A stretch of 20,532 nucleotides of DNA from the NCBI GenBank assembly GCA_052143095.1, contig JBKQTR010000465.1, positions 1 through 20,532 on the forward strand, written 5' to 3'. Each line of letters opens with the position of its first letter. Within the stretch, counting starts at the first letter, position 1. This DNA comes from DAHUYF01 sp052143095 (GTDB lineage Bacteria > Pseudomonadota > Alphaproteobacteria > ATCC43930 > CGMCC-115725). Below, piece by piece: positions 6,088 through 12,863 of the stretch. The position numbers were made by a program, and so were the translations under genes. The notes beneath the pieces were generated by a model. It did no database searches. It saw nothing but the letters and a program-made list of their open reading frames with translations, and was not told the DNA's origin.

Positions 6088-7368
6088 CTAGTGGGCGGGC
6101 GCGAGGCTCGGCGCGGCGGCTTGGCGCGGCCGACCGGCCGGCGCGCGCTGCGGCAGGCGGATGGTCACCGTGGTGCCTTCGCCCGGCCGGCTCATCACCG
6201 ACAGGCTGCCGCCGAGCAGCTCGACATATTGCCGGGTCAGCGGCATGCCGAGGCCGGTGCCCTTGGGCCGGCCGCTTTGCGCGCGATGCACCTGGCCGAA
6301 GGGGCGCATGACCTCGTCCATGTCCTTGGCGTCGATGCCGATCCCGGTGTCGCGCACGATGATGATCGTGGCGCCGTGCTCGGCGTCGGGGGCGGCCTCG
6401 ACGGTAACCGTGCCGCCGGCGGGGGTGAATTTCACCGCGTTGGAGGTCATGTTGAGCACGATCTGCAGCAGCTTCGTCCGATCGGTCTCGATCTCTCCGA
6501 GACCGGGCTTGATCGCGATCTTGAGGCTGACGCCGCCCGCTTGCGCCTGCTGCGACAGCAGCTTGACGCTCTCCTCGATGACCTCGGCAATATCGACGGT
6601 GGAGATCGACAGGGTCTCTTGGCCGGCCTCAGCCTTGGCGAGGTCGAGAAAACCGTTGATCACCTCGAGCGCATGCAGCGCCGCGCCGTGAATGTCCCCG
6701 GCATAATCGAGATAGCGCGGCGCCAGCGAGCCGAATTGCTCGCTGCGCATCACCTCGGAGAAACCGCAGACGGCGGAAAGCGGCGTGCGCAGCTCGTGCG
6801 CAAGCTGCGCGATGACGTCGGCGCGGCTGCGGCTCTCCGTCTCGCTGCGGGCGAGCGCGCGCTTGAGCTCGGTCTCGGCATGGGTGAGCACGTCGAGCGC
6901 CGCTTGCAGTCGCTGGGTCCGAGCCGTTACCGCCTCTTGCAGCCGGTCGTTGTGATCGCGCAGGCGGCGCTGCAGCTCGCGCATCTCGGCGGCACCGGCG
7001 ACGCGCGCGACGAGCACCGAGGCGGCGAAGGGCTTGGTGACGAAGTCGCTGGCGCCGCGCTTCAGCGCCTCGACCTGCACCTCGTGGCCGACGTCGCCGG
7101 TCAGCATGATGATGGAACAACCGACCCGCAGCGCCTCCTCGCGCAACAGGTCGAGCACGGCGAAGCCGTCGATCCCAGGCATGTGCAGATCGAGCAGCAC
7201 CACATGCGGCCTGACCTGGCGCAGCAGCGACAGCGCGATCGTCGGCTCGCTCGTCGATTCCACCGACGGGAAGCCGACCCGCGTTAGCACTCTTTTTACC
7301 AGCTCGACGCTGGTCGGATCATCGTCGATGACGAGGATACGACTGCTGCCGATGATATCGCTATGCAT
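6088..7368 (-). CDS. Soluble receiver-histidine kinase (REC-HisKA-HATPase)
   Basis: The product is 426 residues with an inverted hybrid layout. An N-terminal receiver has Asp15-17, phospho-acceptor Asp60 in VVLLDLHMPGIDG, Thr90 and Lys112. A coiled coil follows (about 125-180), then HisKA with His191 in LAHELRTPLS, then the ATPase domain with Asn306/Asn310, DTGIGI (Asp340 onward) and KGTGLGM (370 onward). The C-terminus is an Ala/Pro/Arg-rich tail. No membrane helix is present, so it works in the cytoplasm and probably takes its input as phosphate on the receiver from another kinase. The ATG at 7368 lacks a good Shine-Dalgarno sequence. It is transcribed away from a receiver gene (7502) across a 133-base gap and towards the synthase gene. 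All catalytic motifs look intact. Confidence 0.9.
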   Translation of the reverse strand: MHSDIIGSSRILVIDDDPTSVELVKRVLTRVGFPSVESTSEPTIALSLLRQVRPHVVLLDLHMPGIDGFAVLDLLREEALRVGCSIIMLTGDVGHEVQVEALKRGASDFVTKPFAASVLVARVAGAAEMRELQRRLRDHNDRLQEAVTARTQRLQAALDVLTHAETELKRALARSETESRSRADVIAQLAHELRTPLSAVCGFSEVMRSEQFGSLAPRYLDYAGDIHGAALHALEVINGFLDLAKAEAGQETLSISTVDIAEVIEESVKLLSQQAQAGGVSLKIAIKPGLGEIETDRTKLLQIVLNMTSNAVKFTPAGGTVTVEAAPDAEHGATIIIVRDTGIGIDAKDMDEVMRPFGQVHRAQSGRPKGTGLGMPLTRQYVELLGGSLSVMSRPGEGTTVTIRLPQRAPAGRPRQAAAPSLAPAH

Positions 7369-7501
7369 GATGGTCGATGATAGGCGCCAGCTCTTCGCAA
7401 ATGCTTAACGCTGGCGGGTGTCTAATCGTCGGCGCAGACCGGTCGGGCGGCGCACGGCAACGCGCCCGGGCCGGCCGCTTTACGCGGCAAGAGGTCCTGA
7501 G
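7369..7501. promoter_or_regulatory. Divergent intergenic region
   Basis: This 133-base gap separates the leftward receiver-kinase gene from the rightward receiver gene and must supply promoters for both, unless they are read through. One CTTAAC element lies at about 7404-7409. No clear hairpin or promoter pair was seen. Confidence 0.3.
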
Positions 7502-7900
7502 ATGAGCGGCGCGCCGAGCTTGGAAGGCAAGACGGTCATGATCGTCGATGACGATGAGACCATGCGCATGCTGATCCGGCGCATGCTGACGCGCATGAAG
7601 ATCGGCACGCTGATGGAGGCGGAGGGTGGCCAGCAAGCGCTGCAGCAGCTCGAGCCTGCGATGGCGGGATGTGATCTCATCATCTGCGATTGGAACATGC
7701 CAGGCATGTCGGGGATCGAGCTCTTCGACCGCGTGCACGCGCTGAAGCCCGACCTGCCGTTCCTGATGCTTACCGGGCGCTCCGACGCCCACTCGGTGAT
7801 CGCCGCGAAGAAGGCCGGCGTGCCGGCTTATATCGTCAAACCGATCTCGCCCGAGGAGCTCAAGCTGAAGGTTTCCTATCTCCTCGCCAAGAGCGCCTGA
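7502..7900 (+). CDS. Single-domain response regulator (CheY-like)
   Basis: The product is 132 residues and is a single receiver domain: Asp16-18 in VMIVDDDETMRML, phospho-acceptor Asp63 in LIICDWNMPGMSG, Thr91 in FLMLTGRSD and Lys113 in YIVKPISPEEL. The spacing and the CDWNMPxMSG motif are CheY-like rather than DivK-like. The ATG at 7502 has GAGG seven bases upstream; a longer in-frame start at 7418 would add a low-complexity Arg-rich stretch and is less likely. The degenerate EAL protein gene begins 38 bases downstream on the same strand, so the two probably form an operon in which the receiver controls the EAL-like protein by contact. Confidence 0.9.
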   Translation: MSGAPSLEGKTVMIVDDDETMRMLIRRMLTRMKIGTLMEAEGGQQALQQLEPAMAGCDLIICDWNMPGMSGIELFDRVHALKPDLPFLMLTGRSDAHSVIAAKKAGVPAYIVKPISPEELKLKVSYLLAKSA

Positions 7901-7938
7901 CGCAACGACTTTGGCCGGGCGCGGCCGGAGCCATGGTG

Positions 7939-9138
7939 ATGTCGCAGACGACGAGCGAAACCAAGACGCCTCCCGCCGAAGCGCAGCTCCTGAGCCATGT
8001 GCAGCACCTGGCCGGCGCGCTCTCCGGCCAGCGCGCGATCCTCTTCCATCTCTCGCGCCTGCAGCGCCACAATCGCCGCAACAAGCATCTGCAGATCGCC
8101 GCCAACATGCTCGAGGAGGTGGTGCAGCGCTTTTCCGGCCGCCTCTTCGTGCTCTCCGCCGGCGACATCGTGCTGATTTGCAAAAGCGCGCGGCGCAAGA
8201 CGCTGGTTGGCGCCGTGGAGCTGATCCGCTATCTCTTCCACGACGATCCGCTGGCGCAACATGATGACGCCGGCAGCGATTTCTGCTCGCTGTTCGACCT
8301 CGAGACGGATTACGGCCGCTTCCTCGCCGTCGTCCGTCGCCTGAAGGAGGCGCGGGAGAAACGCGCGGCGAGCGAGCTCCCGCGCCAAGGCGCAGCGCCG
8401 GCGCGCGCGCGCCGGCCGCTCGATCCCCGGCATCTCGCCGACGTCCTCGGCATCATCAACCGCGCCGATCTCTCCAACGTCATGCGGCGCCAGACGATCT
8501 GGTCGCTGGCGCCGGACGCGGCGCCGCGGCGGCTGTTCGACGAGCTCTTCGTCTCGATCGAGGAGCTGGGTCAGGCGCTCGCGCCCGACTATCAGCTCGC
8601 CAACGACCGCTGGCTGTTCCAGTATCTGACGCAGACGCTCGACCGCCGCGTGCTGTCGCAGCTCGCGCGCGACTATCCCGCCGTCGCCCGCGGCCTCAGC
8701 ATCAACGTCAACGTCGCGACCCTGCTGTCGCCGGAATTCGCGGCGTTCGAGGATTACCTGCCGGTCCACGCGCGCGGCAAGATCGTGCTGGAGCTGCAGC
8801 TCGCCGACATCTGGTCGGATTTCGGCGCCTATCTCTTCGCCGAGAATCTGGCGAAGCAGCATGGCTACCGGCTGTCGCTCGACGGCGTGCGCCCGCGCGC
8901 GTTGCCGCTGATCGACGCGCCGCGGCTGGGCGTGGACTACCTGAAGCTCATCTGGGAGGACGGGCTGCTCACGCTCGAGGCCGAAGAGCAGGAGGAATTC
9001 CACCGCGCGCTCGCGGCCGTGGCGCCGGCGCGCGTCATCCTCATGCGCTGCGATCGTCCCGAAGCGGTGAGCTTCGGCCAGGCGGCGGGGATATCGCTCT
9101 TCCAGGGCTGGCACATGGACCGCCTCGCCCGGGAGTGA
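7939..9138 (+). CDS. Degenerate GGDEF/EAL-like signalling protein (copy 1)
   Basis: The product is 399 residues. The C-terminal half follows the EAL phosphodiesterase fold order: FDEL (200-203) where EAL should be, LSINVN (253-258), LELQLADIW (Glu285), SLDGV (Asp315) where DDFG should be, DYLKLIW (Lys336) and a final LFQGW. The EAL glutamate, one of the two DDFG aspartates and the EGVE glutamates are missing, so c-di-GMP hydrolysis is unlikely. The N-terminal half (about 20-130) with RLFVLSAGDIVLIC weakly resembles the end of a GGDEF domain without the active loop. This suggests a c-di-GMP sensor or a protein-docking module; that role is inferred. The ATG at 7939 has GGAG eight bases upstream. 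It follows a receiver gene by 38 bases and converges with a kinase gene five bases beyond its end. A paralogue is at 12864-14132. Confidence 0.78.
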   Translation: MSQTTSETKTPPAEAQLLSHVQHLAGALSGQRAILFHLSRLQRHNRRNKHLQIAANMLEEVVQRFSGRLFVLSAGDIVLICKSARRKTLVGAVELIRYLFHDDPLAQHDDAGSDFCSLFDLETDYGRFLAVVRRLKEAREKRAASELPRQGAAPARARRPLDPRHLADVLGIINRADLSNVMRRQTIWSLAPDAAPRRLFDELFVSIEELGQALAPDYQLANDRWLFQYLTQTLDRRVLSQLARDYPAVARGLSINVNVATLLSPEFAAFEDYLPVHARGKIVLELQLADIWSDFGAYLFAENLAKQHGYRLSLDGVRPRALPLIDAPRLGVDYLKLIWEDGLLTLEAEEQEEFHRALAAVAPARVILMRCDRPEAVSFGQAAGISLFQGWHMDRLARE

Positions 9139-9143
9139 CGGAA

Positions 9144-10610
9144 CTACGACGCGGCGGCCGTGGTGGGGAGGTGGTGCTCGGCCGTCTCGTCGAGCAGCAT
9201 CGGCCGCGGCGTGCTGGCGGTGATCGCGGCGGGAACCCTTATGGTGAAGCAGGAGCCGCCGCCGAGCTCGCTGTCGACGGTGATCTCACCGCCCATCATG
9301 CGGCAGAGCATCTGGCTCAAGGCGAGGCCGAGGCCGGTGCCGCCATAGCGGCTCGCGGTCGAGGCCTCGGCCTGATTGAAGTTCTGGAACAGCTTCGGCA
9401 GGTTCTCGCGGCTGATGCCGATGCCGGTGTCGCGCACGGCGACGCTGATCCAGTCGCCGGCCGCCGCACGCTCGCGCGCCGCCCTCAACGTGACGCGGCC
9501 CTGCTTGGTGAATTTGGCGGCGTTGCTCAGCAGGTTGAGCACCGCCTGGCGCAGCTTGGTCTGGTCGCCGACGATGGTGCCGAGCTCGCCGCCGCGCTCG
9601 ACGACGAAATCGTTGCCGTTCTCCATCACCAGCGGCCGGCAGGTGGCGACGACGTCGTCGAGGAAGCTGCTGAAGTCGAAGGGCTGGGCGGCGAGCTCCA
9701 TCTTGCCGGCCTCGATCTTGGAGAGGTCGAGCACGTCGGTGACCAGCGATAGCAGGTGCTTGCCGGCGCTGTTGATGCGCCGGAGATCGGCGATCTGTTG
9801 TTCCTTGCGGCCGTCGCCCTCGGCGTCCTCGAGCAGCATCTCGCTGTAGCCGATGACCGCGTTCAAGGGCGTGCGCAGCTCATGGCTCATCTTGGCGAGG
9901 AATTCTGATTTCTGCCGGTTGGCGTTCTCGGCCTCCTCCTTGGCCTCGCGCAACTTGATAGCGGTGGTGCGGTGGTTCTGCACCTCGTGCTCGATCTGGG
10001 ATTGCGAGGCGACGAGGTTGGCGTAATAGAGCGCCATCATCGACATGTAGACCGTCGCGGAAAGCACCGAGGTGAGGCCGATGCCCGACATCTTCTCGAT
10101 CGGCACGCGCTCGGGAAAGCCGCCGGCCACCGCGTAGACGGCGTAGAAGCCGAGCAGGTTGAGCGAGAACATGCCGAGGACGGCATAGCGCAGCTTCGGC
10201 CGGTCACCGAGATAGAAGAAGGCGAGCAGCAGCGCGTTCAGCAGCCAGGGCAGGAAGGGCGAGCTGACGCCGCCATACTGATAGGAGCCGAAGAGGGTGA
10301 CGAAGGTCAGATCCTCGACGGTGATGAAGGCGAGCGGGATGAGCCGGCCGGTGAATTTGAGCGCGAAAGGCAGCGTCCAGAACGAGGTGATCAGGCTGAC
10401 GATCACCCAATAGGCATAGCCGGGATTGGGATCGAGCAGCCAGAGATAGACGCTGATGCTCTGGGCCAGCGTCGGTCCGAAGAGATGGCTGAAGACGAAG
10501 ATGCGCGCGCGGCCGAGCGTCGCCGCGTCCGTCGTCCTGAGCGAGTCAGGGATGAACCAATCGATCGCCCGATAGCTGGGCGACAGCATCGCCGACAGGC
10601 GCTTCAGCAT
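9144..10610 (-). CDS. Six-helix membrane sensor histidine kinase (no receiver)
   Basis: The product is 488 residues and is a clear paralogue of the hybrid kinase at 1720-3591. It shares the WFIP..LR start, six hydrophobic helices with YGGVSSPF (112-119), an almost identical linker (KLREAKEEAENAN), HisKA with His243 in MSHELRTPLNAVIGYSEMLL and a full ATPase domain (NLLSNAAKF, DTGIGI, GGTGLGL). It stops after the ATPase domain, so it has no receiver of its own and must pass phosphate to a separate receiver, of which three are encoded nearby. The ATG at 10610 has only a weak GGTGG upstream; a GTG at 10697 is possible but adds unrelated sequence. Its promoter region carries the same TTAACC block as its paralogue. 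Confidence 0.88.
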   Translation of the reverse strand: MLKRLSAMLSPSYRAIDWFIPDSLRTTDAATLGRARIFVFSHLFGPTLAQSISVYLWLLDPNPGYAYWVIVSLITSFWTLPFALKFTGRLIPLAFITVEDLTFVTLFGSYQYGGVSSPFLPWLLNALLLAFFYLGDRPKLRYAVLGMFSLNLLGFYAVYAVAGGFPERVPIEKMSGIGLTSVLSATVYMSMMALYYANLVASQSQIEHEVQNHRTTAIKLREAKEEAENANRQKSEFLAKMSHELRTPLNAVIGYSEMLLEDAEGDGRKEQQIADLRRINSAGKHLLSLVTDVLDLSKIEAGKMELAAQPFDFSSFLDDVVATCRPLVMENGNDFVVERGGELGTIVGDQTKLRQAVLNLLSNAAKFTKQGRVTLRAARERAAAGDWISVAVRDTGIGISRENLPKLFQNFNQAEASTASRYGGTGLGLALSQMLCRMMGGEITVDSELGGGSCFTIRVPAAITASTPRPMLLDETAEHHLPTTAAAS

Positions 10611-10660
10611 CGGGCCACCATTCAAGCCGGGCGTTTCGTCGGCGGCGAGGATATCGCGCA

Positions 10661-10679
10661 ATTGGTTAATGGTTGTTTT
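10661..10679 (-). promoter_or_regulatory. TTAACC motif upstream of the second membrane kinase
   Basis: Read on the minus strand this is AAAACAACCATTAACCAAT, which matches the block at 1667-1686 except for one missing base and one change. It lies about 50 bases before the kinase start. With the preceding bases it reads TAAA-N7-TTAACC, one mismatch from a CtrA-type TTAA-N7-TTAA site. Duplication of the promoter along with the gene, or shared regulation, would both explain it. Confidence 0.45.
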
Positions 10680-10717
10680 ACGTTTGGCGCGCTGCACCGT
10701 CGCGGGTGCCGCCTCGC

Positions 10718-11239
10718 CTAGCGCGGCGGCGCGGCGGTGGCGCCCGCCGGCAGCGCCAGGGTGAGCATGGGCCCGCCGCCGATGGCGTAGGTGAGGCAGG
10801 GCCGCAAATGCTGGAAGCCGAGGCGGCGATAGAATTGCCGCGCGGGGTTGCTGTCCAGCACGTTGAGCTGGATCAGCGGCGCGCCGCGCTCGATCGCCGC
10901 CGCGGCAACCTCGGTTACCAGGGCGCGGCCGGCGCCAAGCTTGCGCCGGGCCGGATCGACGTAGAGGTCCTGGATGGAGAAGACGACACCGCCCAGCGCG
11001 GTCATGTAGACCTCGCTGTAGGTGACCATGCCGATCGCGGTTGCCGCCTGCTCCGCAAGGAAGCTGCGGAACCGGGCGTCGGGGCCGAAGCCGTCGCGCA
11101 GCCAGTCGCGTTCGGTGGCGACCAGCACGACCTCATTGCCTTCCGCGCGCGTGAGGTCGAGCTTCATGCGGAAAAGCGCCGGCACGTCGCCGGGCCTTGC
11201 CGGGCGGATGCGCAGTGTCGGCGACGAGCTGCCTTCCAT
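10718..11239 (-). CDS. GNAT family N-acetyltransferase
   Basis: The product is 173 residues, normal for a single GNAT domain. The fold order is visible: LRIRPARPGDVPALFRMK at the start, a central strand pair (GMVTYSEVYMTALGG), the acetyl-CoA binding segment IQDLYVDPARRKLGAGRALV (the R-x-x-G-x-G/A loop), and the last part LNVLDSNPARQFYRRLGF. The enzyme would transfer an acetyl group from acetyl-CoA to an amine; the substrate cannot be told from the sequence. The ATG at 11239 has only a poor ribosome site. It stands alone between the palindromic element (11288-11553) and the kinase gene, all on the same strand. Confidence 0.88.
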   Translation of the reverse strand: MEGSSSPTLRIRPARPGDVPALFRMKLDLTRAEGNEVVLVATERDWLRDGFGPDARFRSFLAEQAATAIGMVTYSEVYMTALGGVVFSIQDLYVDPARRKLGAGRALVTEVAAAAIERGAPLIQLNVLDSNPARQFYRRLGFQHLRPCLTYAIGGGPMLTLALPAGATAAPPR

Positions 11240-11287
11240 GGCTTCGGTGGTAGCAGGACATGGTTACCCGCGGGTAAACGCGGGGCC

Positions 11288-11553
11288 AGCCCGTATTTCT
11301 TACACGGGCACGTGCTGCGTTGCACTCTGTTGGCGCGATGTTAGGAGCCAGGGCGCCGGCGATGCACCGCATCGTCAAGCCCGCAGCGACGCGGCAGCGC
11401 GCCAACAGGGTGCAACCCGGAGGGACGGCGCTCTTTGGCGCCAGGGGGCGTCGCCGGGACGCTCACGATGCGGTGCATCGCCGCGCGTCCCGGCTCCTGC
11501 CCTGGCGCCAAAGATCGCCGTCGCAGCGCATGCCCGTGTAAGAAATACGGGCT
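11288..11553. repeat. 266-bp near-palindromic element with 23-bp perfect ends
   Basis: The ends at 11288-11310 and 11531-11553 are perfect 23-base inverted repeats (outer bases AGCCCGTATTTC). A second perfect 19-base pair lies inside (11357-11375 with 11465-11483). Two further hairpins are nested: 11319-11336 with 11399-11416 (17 of 18 paired) and 11427-11446 with 11500-11519 (19 of 20). It fills most of the 312-base gap between the CoA-transferase and acetyltransferase genes, and its right end reaches into the CoA-transferase stop codon (11552-11554). It has no open frame of its own and no obvious target duplication. It looks like a non-autonomous MITE-like or BIME-like element. Confidence 0.85.
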
Positions 11554-12736
11554 AGATCACCGCCCTTCGCCGCAGCGTCGCGATGGCGCCGGGATCGTAG
11601 CCGAGCTCGGCCATGACCGCGTCGGTGTGCTCGCCCAAGAGGGGCGCCCGGCGGCGGATGGCGCCCGGCGTCGCCGAGAGCCAGACCGGCGCCTTGGCCA
11701 CCGGCGCGGCGCGCTTCAGGCCGGGATAGTCGAGCGGCTCGAAGAAGCCCATGGCGCGCACCTGCGGATCGTCCAGCACCTCCTGCGGCGTCAGCACCTT
11801 GGCCGCCGGGATCTTCTCGCGACTGAGGATGTCGAGCGCCTCGGCGGTGCTGCGCTCGCCGCACCAGCGCTGCATGCGCTCGCTGATGACCGCGCCGTGC
11901 TCGCCGCGCGCGAGGTCGTCCTTGAAGCGGGGATCGCCGAGCCAGTGCGGCTCGCCCATGAGCTTCGCCCAGCGGCGGTAGAGCGGCGCGCCCACCACTT
12001 GGCAGATGATCCAGCTGTCGCGCGTGCGGAAGAGATCGACCGGCGCCGCGGTCTGACCGCGATTGCCGGTGGGAACGCGGTTCGCCTCGATCACCGCCTG
12101 CTCGATCAGCATGGCGTTGGTGAAGGTGACGGCGGTGGCCAGCAGCGCGCCCTCGACCTTCTGCCCCGCGCCGGTTTCGCGCCGCGCCATCAGCGCCGCC
12201 AGCGTGCCGAAGGCGCAATGCAGCGCCGTGCCGAAATCCACCCAAGGGACCCAGGCGCGGTAAGGCTGGTCGGGCTCGCCCGTCATGTAGACCGCGCCCG
12301 ACATCACCTGGCCGACGCCGTCGAAGCCGACCCGCTCGGCATAAGGCCCGTCACTGCCATAGGCGGAGCTGGTGGTGAGGATGATGTCGCGCTTGGCCGA
12401 GGTGAGGCTGTCGTAGTCGAGCCGCATCGCCTTGAGCGTCGGCGGCGGCAGGTTCGCCACCACCACATCGGCGGTGCGCACCAGGCGGCGGACGATCTCC
12501 TGCCCGTCCGGCGTCATCGGGTCGAGCGTCATCGACCGCTTGTTGCGGTTCATCTGCAGGAAGAGCGCCCCCACCCCGTCGGCGCCGACCGGGCTGACGA
12601 AGCGATCCTCGCTGCCCTCCCGCTTCTCGATGCGGATGACCTCGGCCCCCTGCTCGGCGAGCAAGGCGGCGCAATAGGGACCGGCGATGTAGCGGCCGAA
12701 ATCCAAGACGCGAATGCCCGAAAGAACACCCGTCAT
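11552..12736 (-). CDS. CaiB/BaiF class III CoA-transferase
   Basis: The product is 394 residues, a full-length member of the family that moves CoA between carboxylic acids. Landmarks are the N-terminal VLDFGRYIAGPYCAALLAEQGAEVI with IRIEK, NRNKRSMTLD, the SAYGSDGPYAERVGFDGVGQ region, and the presumed catalytic Asp167 in WVDFGTALHC followed by the GAGQKVEGAL segment. The end (LLGEHTDAVMAELGYD) is also typical. The ATG at 12736 has GAGG ten bases upstream. It would activate an acid as a CoA ester in the cytoplasm, perhaps feeding the enoyl-CoA hydratase-type enzyme at 18314; that link is inferred. The substrate is unknown. The gene is transcribed divergently from the second EAL-like gene. Confidence 0.92.
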   Translation of the reverse strand: MTGVLSGIRVLDFGRYIAGPYCAALLAEQGAEVIRIEKREGSEDRFVSPVGADGVGALFLQMNRNKRSMTLDPMTPDGQEIVRRLVRTADVVVANLPPPTLKAMRLDYDSLTSAKRDIILTTSSAYGSDGPYAERVGFDGVGQVMSGAVYMTGEPDQPYRAWVPWVDFGTALHCAFGTLAALMARRETGAGQKVEGALLATAVTFTNAMLIEQAVIEANRVPTGNRGQTAAPVDLFRTRDSWIICQVVGAPLYRRWAKLMGEPHWLGDPRFKDDLARGEHGAVISERMQRWCGERSTAEALDILSREKIPAAKVLTPQEVLDDPQVRAMGFFEPLDYPGLKRAAPVAKAPVWLSATPGAIRRRAPLLGEHTDAVMAELGYDPGAIATLRRRAVI

Positions 12737-12787
12737 GCTAAGTTTTCCTCATACTATTTCTATTATGAAACGAAATGCCGGCGATCT

Positions 12788-12804
12788 TTAGCTAAACCTT
12801 AACC
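12788..12804 (+). promoter_or_regulatory. CtrA-like site upstream of second EAL-like gene
   Basis: TTAG-CTAAACC-TTAACC matches the alphaproteobacterial CtrA consensus TTAA-N7-TTAAC with a single mismatch in the left half. It lies about 60 bases before the start codon, in the 127-base divergent gap shared with the CoA-transferase gene. It is the best CtrA-like match of the TTAACC motifs seen in this window. Confidence 0.4.
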
Positions 12805-12863
12805 GCGACCGTGCAGCTTTGCATTCGCTTCGGCGGTGTCGCCCGAAGCGAGAAGGGCGAGAT

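Noticed and set aside
6037..7287. 416-codon open frame on the plus strand
   Set aside because: It is opposite the receiver-kinase gene and has only low-complexity charged sequence.
7939..9138. Active c-di-GMP phosphodiesterase
   Set aside because: The EAL glutamate, one DDFG aspartate and the EGVE glutamates are missing, so I call it EAL-like and degenerate instead.
11288..11553. CRISPR array or insertion sequence
   Set aside because: The repeats are inverted, not regularly spaced direct repeats, and there is no transposase frame inside.
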